From positions 1,798,001 through 1,862,000 of the forward strand of contig JAFBJZ010000915.1 of assembly GCA_016785225.1 (NCBI GenBank): 64,000 bases of DNA, written 5' to 3'. The notes below the pieces were generated by a model. It did no database searches and was not told the origin of the DNA. It saw only the letters and a list, made by a program, of their open reading frames with translations. Positions within the stretch are counted from its first letter, which is position 1. Every line of letters begins with the position of its first letter. Both the position numbers and the translations under genes were made by a program. This document shows, piece after piece, positions 1-11,567 of the stretch. The DNA is from Psettodes erumei. Lineage: Eukaryota > Chordata > Actinopteri > Pleuronectiformes > Psettodidae.

Positions 1-563
1 GCTCCTTGGCCACAGTGTTGCATTGATGCAGTGATGCAGTACAGCATACCTTTGCTCAAAATCATGTTTAATATCAAAGTGGACAATCTTTTCCTTCGAT
101 ATATTTCAGGTTTCCACTTTGATTGGGGCCTTTCAAGCAGAAGTCAAAATCTCATTGTGCTAGGACTTTTTATAGGCTAAACATGTTAAGTGTGATTATC
201 TGGCATTACAGTTGGCAGGTTTCTAATGACTGGAGAAAGCGGATCTATTTGTATGTAGTGTCTGGCCACAAGAGGGCACTGTTGCACCATCATACAAACA
301 AATACATTAATGTCTGACACTGGCAGAGCCTTAGAATACAGTATGAGGTACTTGTCATTGTAGCTTCTATGACCTGGGTCCATATATTTCATATCATTTA
401 TTACCATATGTTACTGGAAAAACAGCAGTAAAAACAGTCATTTCTTTTGATGCACACATTGAAAAAACAACTTTCTTAGGAGACCAGCTGACTAACTTTA
501 CCAAACATGATCCCTGACTTCTTGATTTTTGCTGTATGGAGGATCTGATAATCTTTGCACACA

Positions 564-606
<43 letters not shown>

Positions 607-3600
607 TGGACATCTCTGATAAGGATTATATCAATGCACTTTCTTCTATTCTTTGAGATTTGGTAGATTTGAGGCTTAGAAAGTTGTTTGCTCTGTTCCC
701 TCTGCAGACAAGGTATCTCCTGCTCGTTATTGCCCAGACCATTGTCTTCGTTGTCTTGATATCCATGCATAGGCAGACTTCTAAGTCCCATCCAATATGA
801 GTTGTCAGGCTATATTTGCTTATGTTACTCTGGGACACCAAACTCAATTCCACTGTCTTGTTTGATTTTGCATAATGAGCGGCTGCTGGCTGCTCACAAG
901 ATAATGTCTTTGAGTGACAGCTATGAAGATGGGTGAATGAATTTTACATATTGTGTTATTATTCTAGAAGCGCAGTACGCACTCTTAAAAACATGGCTAA
1001 CCAGGATTGATTGAGCCCTGATACATTGTATGTATGGTTTAAATATAGCTTACACCTGTTGCTGGTGATTACAGTTGCATAAATCCTTGAGAAGCGTACC
1101 CTTTCAGATATGTTTTATTTGTTCAAGGCCAAGTAAACCTTACTCCTCTGCTATGAAACAATAATGAGGCAATAGGACAAACCAGACCAGCCTAAGGAAA
1201 AGTAGATCTCTGCCTGCAGAAATAAGTGATGATGTGAAATGCAACTCAGCCAAAAGTGAAACTTCTGAGTCATACCTTATTGTGAGTGTCATGAAACTTG
1301 GACTTCTTTCCAAATATTAGTTAATTGTATAACCTGGGTACAAAAATATATAATTGTACCTACACTACTGGCACCTAGCTGTAGACACAGTGGAAGAAAA
1401 AAGACTATGGAGTGCAAGAGAGTAATAATTGGGAAACCAGATCAACTCTTGGCTTTTGTAATCAGGTCGCATCATCACCATGAGCAGTGTTTATGAGTGA
1501 CAATGTTTTCTTCACTTCCCTTGCTGTGCTCTGCTCAACAGTGTATTTACAGAACAATAGAATAATACAAAATAATATACCAAACCCAAATCCTCTATTA
1601 TGTGTGATTTGCCATCATTAAACAGTTAGTTGTCAACTCCACCATGGTTATCAGAACAGATGGAAAAGCATCCTCAATAGTGATAGCTCCGCCAACCAAA
1701 AAACACCATGCTTACCTGTTTAGCAGGAATGCGGCATGAGTTAAAAATTCCTTCAGGTGCTGTGCCAGTGTTTGTTTGTTTTTTCTGACATTTCTCTGTC
1801 AGAGGATTTCAGGAGGCATACAGGAGGTTTTGGCCTTACAACTGTGAGCTGCTCTCTATTTTAAAATCTGCTCCCCTCACTGGGGGGAAATGGTGCTGCT
1901 TGAGCCTTGATGGTGAGAAGGTATGAATGATAGGAGAGAAGAGGTTTCTATGTCCTGTAGATAAAACATCAGGTTTAAAAAAAACAGTCAGCACCAACAA
2001 TAATTCAAAATAGAAATTGTCAGATTAAAAATGAAACCCTTACCAAGTGAAAGAAAGAAGTATTCCTGAGCTATTTTAGAGCAAAGAGTTTGTCACAGCA
2101 GCATCCAACAGTGCTGCCAATTCTAAAATGACCTCTTAGCTGTTTGACATTTTGAAAGTCAGCGCAGGGAGCTGTAAATCTTCCAGAGATTTTGAGAATT
2201 TCAGTTAAAGGCAGATTAGTACAATGTTAATACAATGAAGGATTTTTAAAATTCCTTGTAATGTTTTATGTTTCTAATTAACAATATTTCTCTCAGTTTT
2301 CTAAATTGAACATATCTGTAAAGAAATCATACCCATGTTATAAAAGTTGTGGATGCCAAATATAATGGATTAATACAGAACTAAATTCTTGAGAGGATAT
2401 TATCTACATCCTCACAATGTCATTTAGTTGTACATCATTATAAATATGCTTGAATAATAATAATACATGTTTTTGTTTGTGGCCTGGGAGCTAATACATT
2501 TGTTTTGTCCATTGACAGAATATTGAATTACCCAGAATATATAGTAAAGATAGACCAGCAAATGCTTAATACAGCAGTAAAATGTTATGGCATATGCAGA
2601 CTAAAAAAAGATGTCTGACAAGAGGAGAAAAGTTGGAAATGTGGATGTCAAAGCACTGAAAAAGAAGAGATATATGTCAAGATTATATATTATCTCACTG
2701 AATTGGAAATGCTAGTTTGCTTTCCAAGTTAATAATTCGAGAAACAAATCCCATCTGTCTTGACATTCTGTAGCTGTCAGATCTGAAAGGTTTGATTTAG
2801 GATTAAAACGCGCAACATTCAAGCCTTTAAATACCTGCACTGCATTTCACCCAGCTGTGTGTGTATGTGTGTGAACAAGACCATGCAAGAACACAGTTTT
2901 TTCATAGAAAATAAATCATGAAATTATTCTCTCATCTTAAAATGATCTTGGAACAGATGGAAAAGGGAAAAAGGTGAACTAAACAACAACCATGATTATC
3001 AGCTTTAATTAGTTACATATCCATAGTGTTTGTCAAGCAACACATTTAAAAATTATTAGTCATTGTGAAGATTAAAGCTCTAATAACAGAAGAAAATAAA
3101 AATACTGTTTACAGCTGTGACCATATCCTTTATAATTTATATTTGATCAAAAATATCTGTTTTGGCTTATTTAGGTTTAGCTATGCCTCAGGTTCCAACC
3201 TACTGGGCATTTCCACTGATGACTGTCTGAATGTTGCACTGACTAAGCAGGAATGAAGGGGATGTTCCCGAATAAAAATTTCCTGTAAAAGTTCAGTGTA
3301 AAACCATGCTGTAGCGGAAACTTCACAGCATTAAATTATATCATAAATCTCAGGCCAGACAAGCTCTCATCTCTAATAAAAATATTACAGTTCTGAGTGA
3401 TTGCCATCATCCCATAATGCATTTTTCTTGTGTACTGGACAAATACTCCTCTCAGCAAGGCAGGCGTGGTTATCCAATGGTTTCATGAGCATGTCACTGT
3501 TGGACGTATGATGCTGCTTTCTCACAAGTGTGATCACAGTTGGTCATTTAAAAAGAATAAGTCACATGAGACTTTGTTTCCAACCTGCCACCACATACAC

Positions 3601-4679
3601 AAAGAGCAGTGTGGTCACTCAAAGTAATTATTTTGGCAGTAATTTGCAGTGACTTTTTTTTTCAGTGAAATACTTAAAAAACACTTAAAAGTGTCCATGC
3701 TGGTACTTTCTTTATTTTCACCATGCTTTATGTGTTAGATATGGATTTAGATTACTCAGCTCAATTGGGAAGCAATGGGAGTGAAAAGAGGAGGTCCCTC
3801 AGGACTGAGAGACATCCTACGCCTGCATCCTCTGTGCATAATTGAACAAATTAGCTATGAACAGCTGTTACCTGTTAAAATGACCTGCTTTCATTTTATC
3901 ACCATGGACAAGAGGTCTGATAGCATCTGCATGCTACAGCTGTCAGCCATTCTGATTAGCTTTCCGATTCCTGCTTTCAATATATCATGACAAACATAAT
4001 TACCTCAACATCTAATTTTATGGATTCTACAAATCGACAGGCACACAGAGCATGCCAAGTGCCCATCAATTATAGCCACAGTCTGCTGAAAGCTCTTCCA
4101 GTTGGAGGCTTCGACTTTGTTGAACCAGTTTCTCTTAAGAAAGAGTAGGCCTCTCATGTAACTGTGATTATAGTGTGCGATCATTGTAGATGTGCATGAA
4201 ATGTTAAGGTGACAGTTCAGTTAAAGTCCTGATGAAATAATTACGTTTTCATACATCATCAGTAAAAGTCATCTCAGAGATGAAGAAAATCACCAAACTT
4301 AAAGCTGCAATGATGAATAATTGAAGTTATCAGTGGATCTAAAATTTACAGTATTTACAGTATGTGTAATGTTAATGTAACTGTTTGGTTACTCGGCAGT
4401 TATCACTCAAATGGTTTTGCTTTTCTAACCAGCAACATTACTGTTTTGGTTCATTCTCACTCCATTCATCAGTGTCATTACTAGCCACAGGAAGCACTTG
4501 TTTTCAGTGAAAAAGCTAGTAAGTTAGTAAGACCCTGCTAGCTACAGTAGGTGGTAAACAAGGTGGAGTATTTAGCAAATAAACAGAAGAGAATATTGGA
4601 CTTAGATCCATCAGTTGGCCAAAAAACATGACTCTAAATGAATGCTAATGTTGGTCTGGTTTAAGTGTAATAAACTAGT
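1..4679. other. gene-free sequence downstream of cdh4
   Basis: AT-rich DNA with one CA array and no open frame with recognisable protein features. The segment 4190-4680 reads like a diverged interspersed repeat lying directly against the LINE remnant, but this is an impression only. No part of a neighbouring gene was identified. Confidence 0.6.
566..604. repeat. (CA)n microsatellite
   Basis: Uninterrupted CA run of about 39 bp. It creates spurious Val/Cys open frames on the minus strand. Confidence 0.97.
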
Positions 4680-4689
4680 GTTTGCCCAT

Positions 4690-5597
4690 CCTTTACTGTC
4701 ATGCTGTACTGCAGACTGCCTCCCTGGCCACTACTGTATGCCTCCCAGAAATGTGGTCCATTCCACTACCTCTGGTTTCATTCCACCACAACCCTTTTCT
4801 ATCCACCTATCAACATGGTGAACCAATGCATCCTGCTTTCAGGACTCTCCAATATGGGCATCTCTGGAGAAGCCCTTTCTTGGTTTGAACCCTGTCTCAC
4901 TAGGTACTCCTTCAGTGTGTCATGGCAAGGTCAAAATGTCTCTTCCCCTTCCCACAGGGGTGCCTCAAGGCTCAGCACTGGGGCCCTATCCATTTGTATT
5001 ATACATTACCTCCTTGGGGTCTGATTATTCCCCTTGCATTGCTTTTGATCATTGTCTTGGTGCTAATCTCGGCTTGCCTCTCAGATTCACATGGCTGGAT
5101 ATGCCAGATGTAAACCTCTCAATGACTGCACTGTTAGTCAATCTCTCCTTCATAATATTAATATCAAATGTTTCTGCATCTCTTTATCCTCATCCAGGTT
5201 TTGCATCTGTCTCTCAGTTGTCCCGCATTGCACTATACACTGTGTACAGACCAGTCCAGATTGTTCTCCTTTGTTGCTCCTAGAGTTTGGAATGAGCTCC
5301 CAAATGCTGTCAGAGCCACTGTGACCCTCTCCATCATCAAGAATCTTTTGAGGAATCATCTCTTCCAAGAGCACCTCCTCTCCTTATACCTCTAACACCT
5401 TAAAATGCCGAAATAGCACAAGGTGTGCACTCTCAGTGCACTTGATTACCTGATCTTGCACTTTGCCTTATTGAACAGATCTAGTACTTCATTAACACAT
5501 CAAGGTCTTCTACTGCAGTCAAGCTTTGCGTTTTCACTCACTTGTAAGTCAATTTGGAGAAAAGCATCCGTCAAATGAATAAATGTAATGTAACACA
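4690..5597 (+). mobile_element. 5'-truncated, decayed L2/CR1-type non-LTR retrotransposon (LINE)
   Basis: The plus strand encodes the reverse-transcriptase motif GVPQGSALGP at 4957-4986 followed by FVLYITSLG, corresponding to the GVPQGSxLGPLLF block of L2/CR1-clade LINEs. About 300 bp later, in another frame, APRVWNELPNAVRA (about 5270-5320) matches the C-terminal block of these elements. The 3' end, GTAAGTCAATTTGGAGAAAA followed by GCATCCGTCAAATG and an AATGTAATGTAA run (to 5597), is the tail typical of fish L2 LINEs. The YADD catalytic box is not readable and the frames are broken, so it is dead. Family level is confident, subfamily is not. Confidence 0.8.
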
Positions 5598-8500
5598 TTA
5601 CCAAAAAACATAAAAGGTCATAATATGTCAAAGTTTTGTTCTCAGATTGTTGTGCTGTTTTACAGCATCAAGAAGTGACTTATGCTTTAACATGACCTTT
5701 TATTACATTTATTATAGCTGAATATATATTTCAAGTATTGTTTCCATCATTACTGTTTCTTCACAGCTGGTGAAATTTTGCAATAAATTAGGGCATGGGG
5801 AACATTTTTAGAAAAAAAGGCAACACAATTAGTTTCACCCTTACTGAAATACTGAAGATTGAAGATGTTTCCTTGAGCCAAAGGTGCCTCTTCTTACAGC
5901 CATTTCAAATCATATGCTTCTGTGATTATGCGGTCATACAATGCACCAATCAACAGCTGACCTTTCACTGCCAGAGCAGTCATAAACACAGCGAGAGGAA
6001 TGTGGGTTTGATTTGTACATCTTCAGCAGTCAGAGGGAATGAAGTAGAGAGGGTTGGATTTCTACAGATTGTCTTACTTGAGCAGAATACAGATTTGGAA
6101 TGGATATCTTTTGGCCAAAATACTTTTAAAACTCCAAACTTGGAAACTTCCGCTCCAAGAGACTACAGTGATTACCTAAACTGTCGTGAAATTTTGTTTG
6201 AAGAACTCAGTAGTAACATAAGACAAGGCAAAGGAAGATAGATATGCAATTAGTTAAGGCCTCGATGAGAGAGACAGTAAACTCCTGAGGCCCAATCTTG
6301 TGTGGAAATGAAGAGAATGGAAGATTTGGAACTGAGCTAGAGAGTACAAAGGGGATTTGAATGCAAGATATTTCACACCCAGCAAAACAATAAGAACGTT
6401 TTTTTCTGTTCGGGGGTCTTCTTTGCCTGCTTATCATACTATTGTCCAATTCCCAATACTGTATCTTCAGCTCACTATTTCAGATTTTAGTCATGAAAGC
6501 AAAGCATTTATTGTTGCTCTGAGTTCTCATAAATCAAACATGTCACTACACTAAGTTGTCAAATAAATTGTCTGGATGTAGATTGATTATTTATTATTAA
6601 GGTTGTTCAATGTGTTGATGCAGCGATTTACCATTCTGTATCTTTTCTCACACCAGAGCTTGTGCACAACAGAGAAGATGTCAGTGCAATAGCTAATACA
6701 GTGGCCCCATCAGGGCCATATCTTGAAGCCCTGTGTGGGTACGGTAAGTACTGACAGATGGTCGGATTATGTTGACAGTGTGTGTGTGTTTGTGTGTGAT
6801 AGATAGCTATTCTGTGAATAGCGGTGGAGCGTAATATGATTTGGATGTAAGAATGGAATCTGCAGTAAATTTGATTTCAGGCAGTAGTATCGGCCCAGAG
6901 CTTCACCACGTTATCTCTGTCCCATGCCAGCCATAATGTGGTCAGCTGTAGCTGTTCTCTCTGGGGTGTGGTCTCACTGACCCAGGAGGAAACATTATCG
7001 CTTCCAGTCTCAGCTTATAGACGTCTCTGTACCTCTTTTGAAATAACGCTCATCATATCATTACACTCATCCTATCTGCCACTGCCATCCACACTGTCTG
7101 TGTGTGTCTTTTGCTGATGTGGTGACCCATGGAAGGACCAGTGTAAAGTTTTAGGATTGTGTCCCTGCATGCTTTTGACTGTTTGAACCCTCTCTCATTT
7201 CTCCCAAGAGCCTACCCCTTCCCTACAGTGCAGTTACTCTTTGAAAGGATTAGACTAGAAGGTCACTACAGGGGCATCAGGCAATCTACATACAATAGCC
7301 CACCACAGCTGTGAATAAATCAACATTGATGTAAGACAATAAAGCCAATGCGATGTGTCTATTTGTTTATTCTTATTACACTGAGCAGCCGACTTTGGAT
7401 CATTCAGAGTAAATGCATTACTTGGAGAGGACTTAGAATACAGAGCACCCCTGCCACCTCCATTATACTCCATGCGTGCTATGTCTGGGTCCAGAGGCAG
7501 TCCGGCAGTCCACTAAAGCAGCCATTAGATGGATATCTAGTTAGACTTGGGCCATTCCCTCTTTCCAGAATCATCTTCTTTCCCTCACATCTTCAGGCTA
7601 TCATAGAGAAAACGAAAGTCACTGATGGAGAATATGAGGAAAAGGTATGGCTAGATGGATGACTGGTTTGTCTTAAGAGCTCCCCCAGGGAAGATATACA
7701 CAGTATATGGTATATACACACACCTGGCTATATGCTAACTCAAAAATCTTAACAGTAAATGCACATCTGTAATAATCGTTTGATAGCTTTTTGAAATTTC
7801 TGAAACACCACATTCTTTAAAGAATCACAAATACTGCAGAAATTTCTAACTAAAAGCAAAAAGGAAACATCCGAAACATCAGTCTGATACATATTGTTTG
7901 TTCTCATATGAAGGCTTATCTCAGACAAAATCCCGCATGCTGCCAGGTGAGAAGTTAATTTTTTTATAATGGATTTTGTTGTTTATTGATTCATAATTAT
8001 TATTTGTTGCTACAGTATGATCTCATATATTTGTGTAAATAATCAGCCAAACCACTGAGAAAGATATCTAAATAATTGTTAGTCCATTATCATTTCTTAT
8101 TTCTCATTTGTGACAGCATATACATTATTACTCATCTTGTCTAGTTGAGCTGATAAATTCGTCATCATGAGAAAGCATGAATTTGGAATAAGCTACTGTG
8201 AAAGAAAGCTGTGCACTGAAGCAACTTGCATAACATCCAGACTTCTTAAATCATCATGTCTGTCACTCTGGAAAATACTTCAGTATACAGTACTTAAAAC
8301 ACAGATATTCAGTGGAAGAATCAAGTTAAGAATATTTTCTGTATCACTCATTTCAATATAATTTTGAAGAACTTGTTCTTGCACTTCCATGTTATGTTAC
8401 TTCTACCTGTACTTCACCATGTATCAGGGCTAAATACTGTTTTTATTTATGTGACAGCTATAGTTACAAAAGGACTTGTTGATTAATATTTTTACATACA

Positions 8501-10609
8501 AATATATGATCTTAAAAATAGAATGCATTGTCATATATTAGACTAACTAACAGTGTGTGAAGTGGTTAAATTAAGATCCCAGTTGCATCACTGCTTATAC
8601 ATTAATGTATCAGTGATAATAATCCAAATTTGTTGATAATAACTTTTGTACCTTGTGGTATTATGCTTTTACTTAGTACTACTAATTCTCCCACTTCCAC
8701 CACTTAAAATATCATTGCAACACAATTTTCCACATAAAAAAGATAATTAACTTTCAGAGCAACTTGCTGCACAAAGTTGTCATCACAATGAAAGGTTTTG
8801 TTAACTTTGTGTCTTTTTCTCGAGATATCCAGAGCAGCTTTATTCAGACATCATTATTTAATTGAAGCCACCATAGTCATGTGAGTTCACTTACTTACTT
8901 ACTACTACAGTTGAGCCACTACTTTATATCAGTACCACTCATGTGTTCCATGGTGAGGAAACATGTTGACAGTGAGATTAAGGCCTTAATTAACTTAATT
9001 AATGATGTTGTTAGCATAACTTGCTATGTTTCATAAATCATTGTGATTATGATGGGACAGTGAATTACACAAAATGAACCTTTTTTATTACAGCTTTGAT
9101 TAATGGATGCATGGTTCTTCAAAAATGTATGTTTTCTAGCCTGTAACTGCAGAGCCGTAACATAGGGTTGGAAGGAGGAAAGAGAGAAAGAGAGGAAGTT
9201 ACCATAAGGAAAATATAGATGAGTCAGAAAAGTTTGAAGGAATTTTTAAGCCTTTGCAGGTTAGGATACATAGTCTCTTATACACATCATCAAATCAAAT
9301 ATCCTCAGGAGTGAATTTGTTTTTCAAATATTTTTGTACCTATTTATCAAACAAGAAAACACTACTTAATTCAGACAACTGTTTATGTATAGTTGTAAGG
9401 ACAGGGTCCAAACTTGATTGTGGCTGAACCACAGTGGTTTGGACCAATCAGCATCCTGTGATGGTGTTACTGGCAGCTACAGGTGTGTCTTAGGTGTGAC
9501 AACAATGAGAATCAATTGTTGGCCCCTAAGCAGGTTAACAGATCCTGCTGTAGCAACAGTTATCCCTTCTGCTACCTTCAGGGGTCCCCGGGACCCCTTG
9601 CCCATTGCCACGCCTTCTCCCTCCAGCACAAGGGGAGCAGGAGGGTTAAATCAGAATTGGAGAGATTTTCCCCAACTGAAAGAGGAAAAAAGAATTGCAC
9701 TGACGACTTTTCTCGATAGAAAAGGTGCTACGTACTTCTCCCAACTGGCTTCAACAACTGTGATAGACAGACGGTTCATCCAATCACACTGCCAAGTAAT
9801 TTTTGAAGCGCTTGCCCTTTTCCTAAACTGCTTTCAAAGAAGGCTTCCCAGATGGTTCTGTGTAAAAAAAAACATCAGGCATGTCAGGTTATGTTGGCTG
9901 CAGAGTTTTTTTTTTTTAAAAAATGCAGTTTTCACTAAAATGTAAAGCCTATTTGGTACCTTCAAAGAGTCTAGGGTTTGGTTAATGCCCACCCACTCAC
10001 TCTTTAGACATATAAGCTTTCATGAACATTAAAATAATGGGATGCTCTGGTCAAGTGTACAGTGGGAAATGACATAGCACTTATTATATGACTATATCAT
10101 CTCATCTGGCAACAGTTACAGTACCAATCGTGTGTGTTTATGTCCTGTATTTTATATTTTGACTGTAAACCAAAGCTTGAGTAAGTACCAAGCTTGAGTA
10201 ATGTTTCCATCTCGTAAAGGGCCCACATGTACAAACCTACATAAGGTCAAAATTCAGTATCAGTTCTGATAATCACGTGACTCTTACCTGAATTAATCCA
10301 TTTTGACTTATCCTGTCAACCCAAATGTCTGGCTGAGAGGGGTTGGGAGTGGGTTTCACTTTACCTTCAGTTTTCTCATAACTTGAGCTGAAAGATTTGT
10401 GCATTCACGTGTGCTTGTTTGTGCAGTGTGTAACAGTAGGGGTTGTTCTGCACTGAGATACTCTGGCAGGTCAATCAATATGGAGGAGACATAGACTGCT
10501 GCTGGTTCATTGACCAGCTATGCTAAAGTAGAATGAATGACGGTCATCTCATCCTCTTCCTCAAGGTGCCTTAACTGTCTAAGAGTTCTATGCTATGTAC
10601 TAAAAATTC
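5598..10609. other. gene-free sequence downstream of cdh4
   Basis: No gene is supported. The longest open frames are 148 codons (5795-6241, plus) and 175 codons (9418-9945, plus); neither shows a domain, signal peptide or splice-consistent partner. The 9400-9930 segment may be an old interspersed repeat, but there is no second copy in the window. Confidence 0.55.
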
Positions 10610-11070
10610 AAAAATATAAAAAAAAAAGTTTTGTAAAAACGCCAAAAATCATCAAACAATAGTGTTTTATGGGATAGAATTTGGTAAAAGTAAGCAAAAA
10701 GGTTGTAGAATAGACTTTTATAAAAATGGTAAAAAACAACATACTACACTATGTTGTAAAAAAAAAAAAATTGTAAAAATGCCAAAAATCATCAAATAAT
10801 GTTTTTTTTAATGAACACTCCATGGAATAGAATGTCTTAAAAGTGCAATAAAGGTCATAGAATAATATTTCATAAAATGGGAAAAAAACCCAACATAATA
10901 TGTTGTAAAAATGCTAAAAATGTCAAAACATTTTTTGGAAAAAATGTCAGAAATCATCAAAGAATAGTGTTTTATAAACACTCCATGGGATATTTTGTGT
11001 TGAAAGTGCAAAAAAGGTCGTAGGATAGTATTTCATAAAAATGGGGGAAAAAAACTACATACTACATACA
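10610..11070. repeat. tandem array of about three diverged 140-165-bp AT-rich units
   Basis: The phrase GCCAAAAATCATCAAA, or a one- or two-base variant, recurs at about 10640, 10779 and 10945. Each copy is followed by a run containing ATAGTGTTTTAT, ACTCCATGG, a GGTCATAGAATA-like word and CATAAAAATGG. Spacing is about 139 and 165 bp. Units differ by indels in A-runs. It is non-coding and satellite-like; similar AT-rich repeats are dispersed in spiny-rayed fishes (from memory). Confidence 0.8.
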
Positions 11071-11561
11071 TACTTTTAATTTCACTCAGTTCAGTGTGAG
11101 AGTAGAGTGAACCCTAAGGTTTTGTCTGGATGGCCAAAACAATGAGCTGAAGCAGCAGATTCTGTTGACAAGATTCTCTGTATACTGTTGGGTCAGGGTG
11201 AGATTCAGAAGAGACAGTTCTGACACACTCAAAATGTTTCTGAATGTCTAAATGACTAAATTATTTTAAGTATTTTTTAAATATCCTTTCCTATCTATTA
11301 ATGCATGTAATGTATCACAAGTTTAATTAATGGGATGATGGCTGTCCAAAAGAAACTATGTTTGTACATGTTTTAAAATTTTAGTAAAATATATAAAGTA
11401 ATAAAGTAAATTTAAAGCTATCATAAAGGTTCCTGACTGACAGAGACACTTTGTTCAGTTAAGTTAACAATTTAACAAGAGCTTGGAAATGTATCATTTG
11501 CAGGAATAAGTGTGTGACAAAGAAGAGACAGTAGCCAGGCTTCTTATAAGGAGAGGAAATT

Positions 11562-11567
11562 TTTATT
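11562..11567 (-). terminator. candidate poly(A) signal AATAAA of cdh4
   Basis: TTTATT on the plus strand reads AATAAA on the coding strand, about 4.1 kb after the stop. Cleavage would be expected 10-30 nt further on, near 11535-11552. A second AATAAA at 13101-13106 could produce a shorter 3' UTR. Confidence 0.35.

Noticed and set aside
394..853. Cys/Val-rich minus-strand open frames
   Set aside because: They are translations of the CA microsatellite at 566-604.
5795..6241. 148-codon plus-strand open frame
   Set aside because: No domain, no signal peptide, ordinary composition for AT-rich DNA and no neighbouring exon; treated as chance.
9418..9945. 175-codon plus-strand open frame
   Set aside because: No recognisable protein features; ends in an A/T-run region and may be inside an old repeat.
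1..11540. Search for a downstream neighbour such as TAF4, which lies beyond CDH4 in mammals
   Set aside because: No exon-like coding segment recognisable as TAF4 or any other gene.
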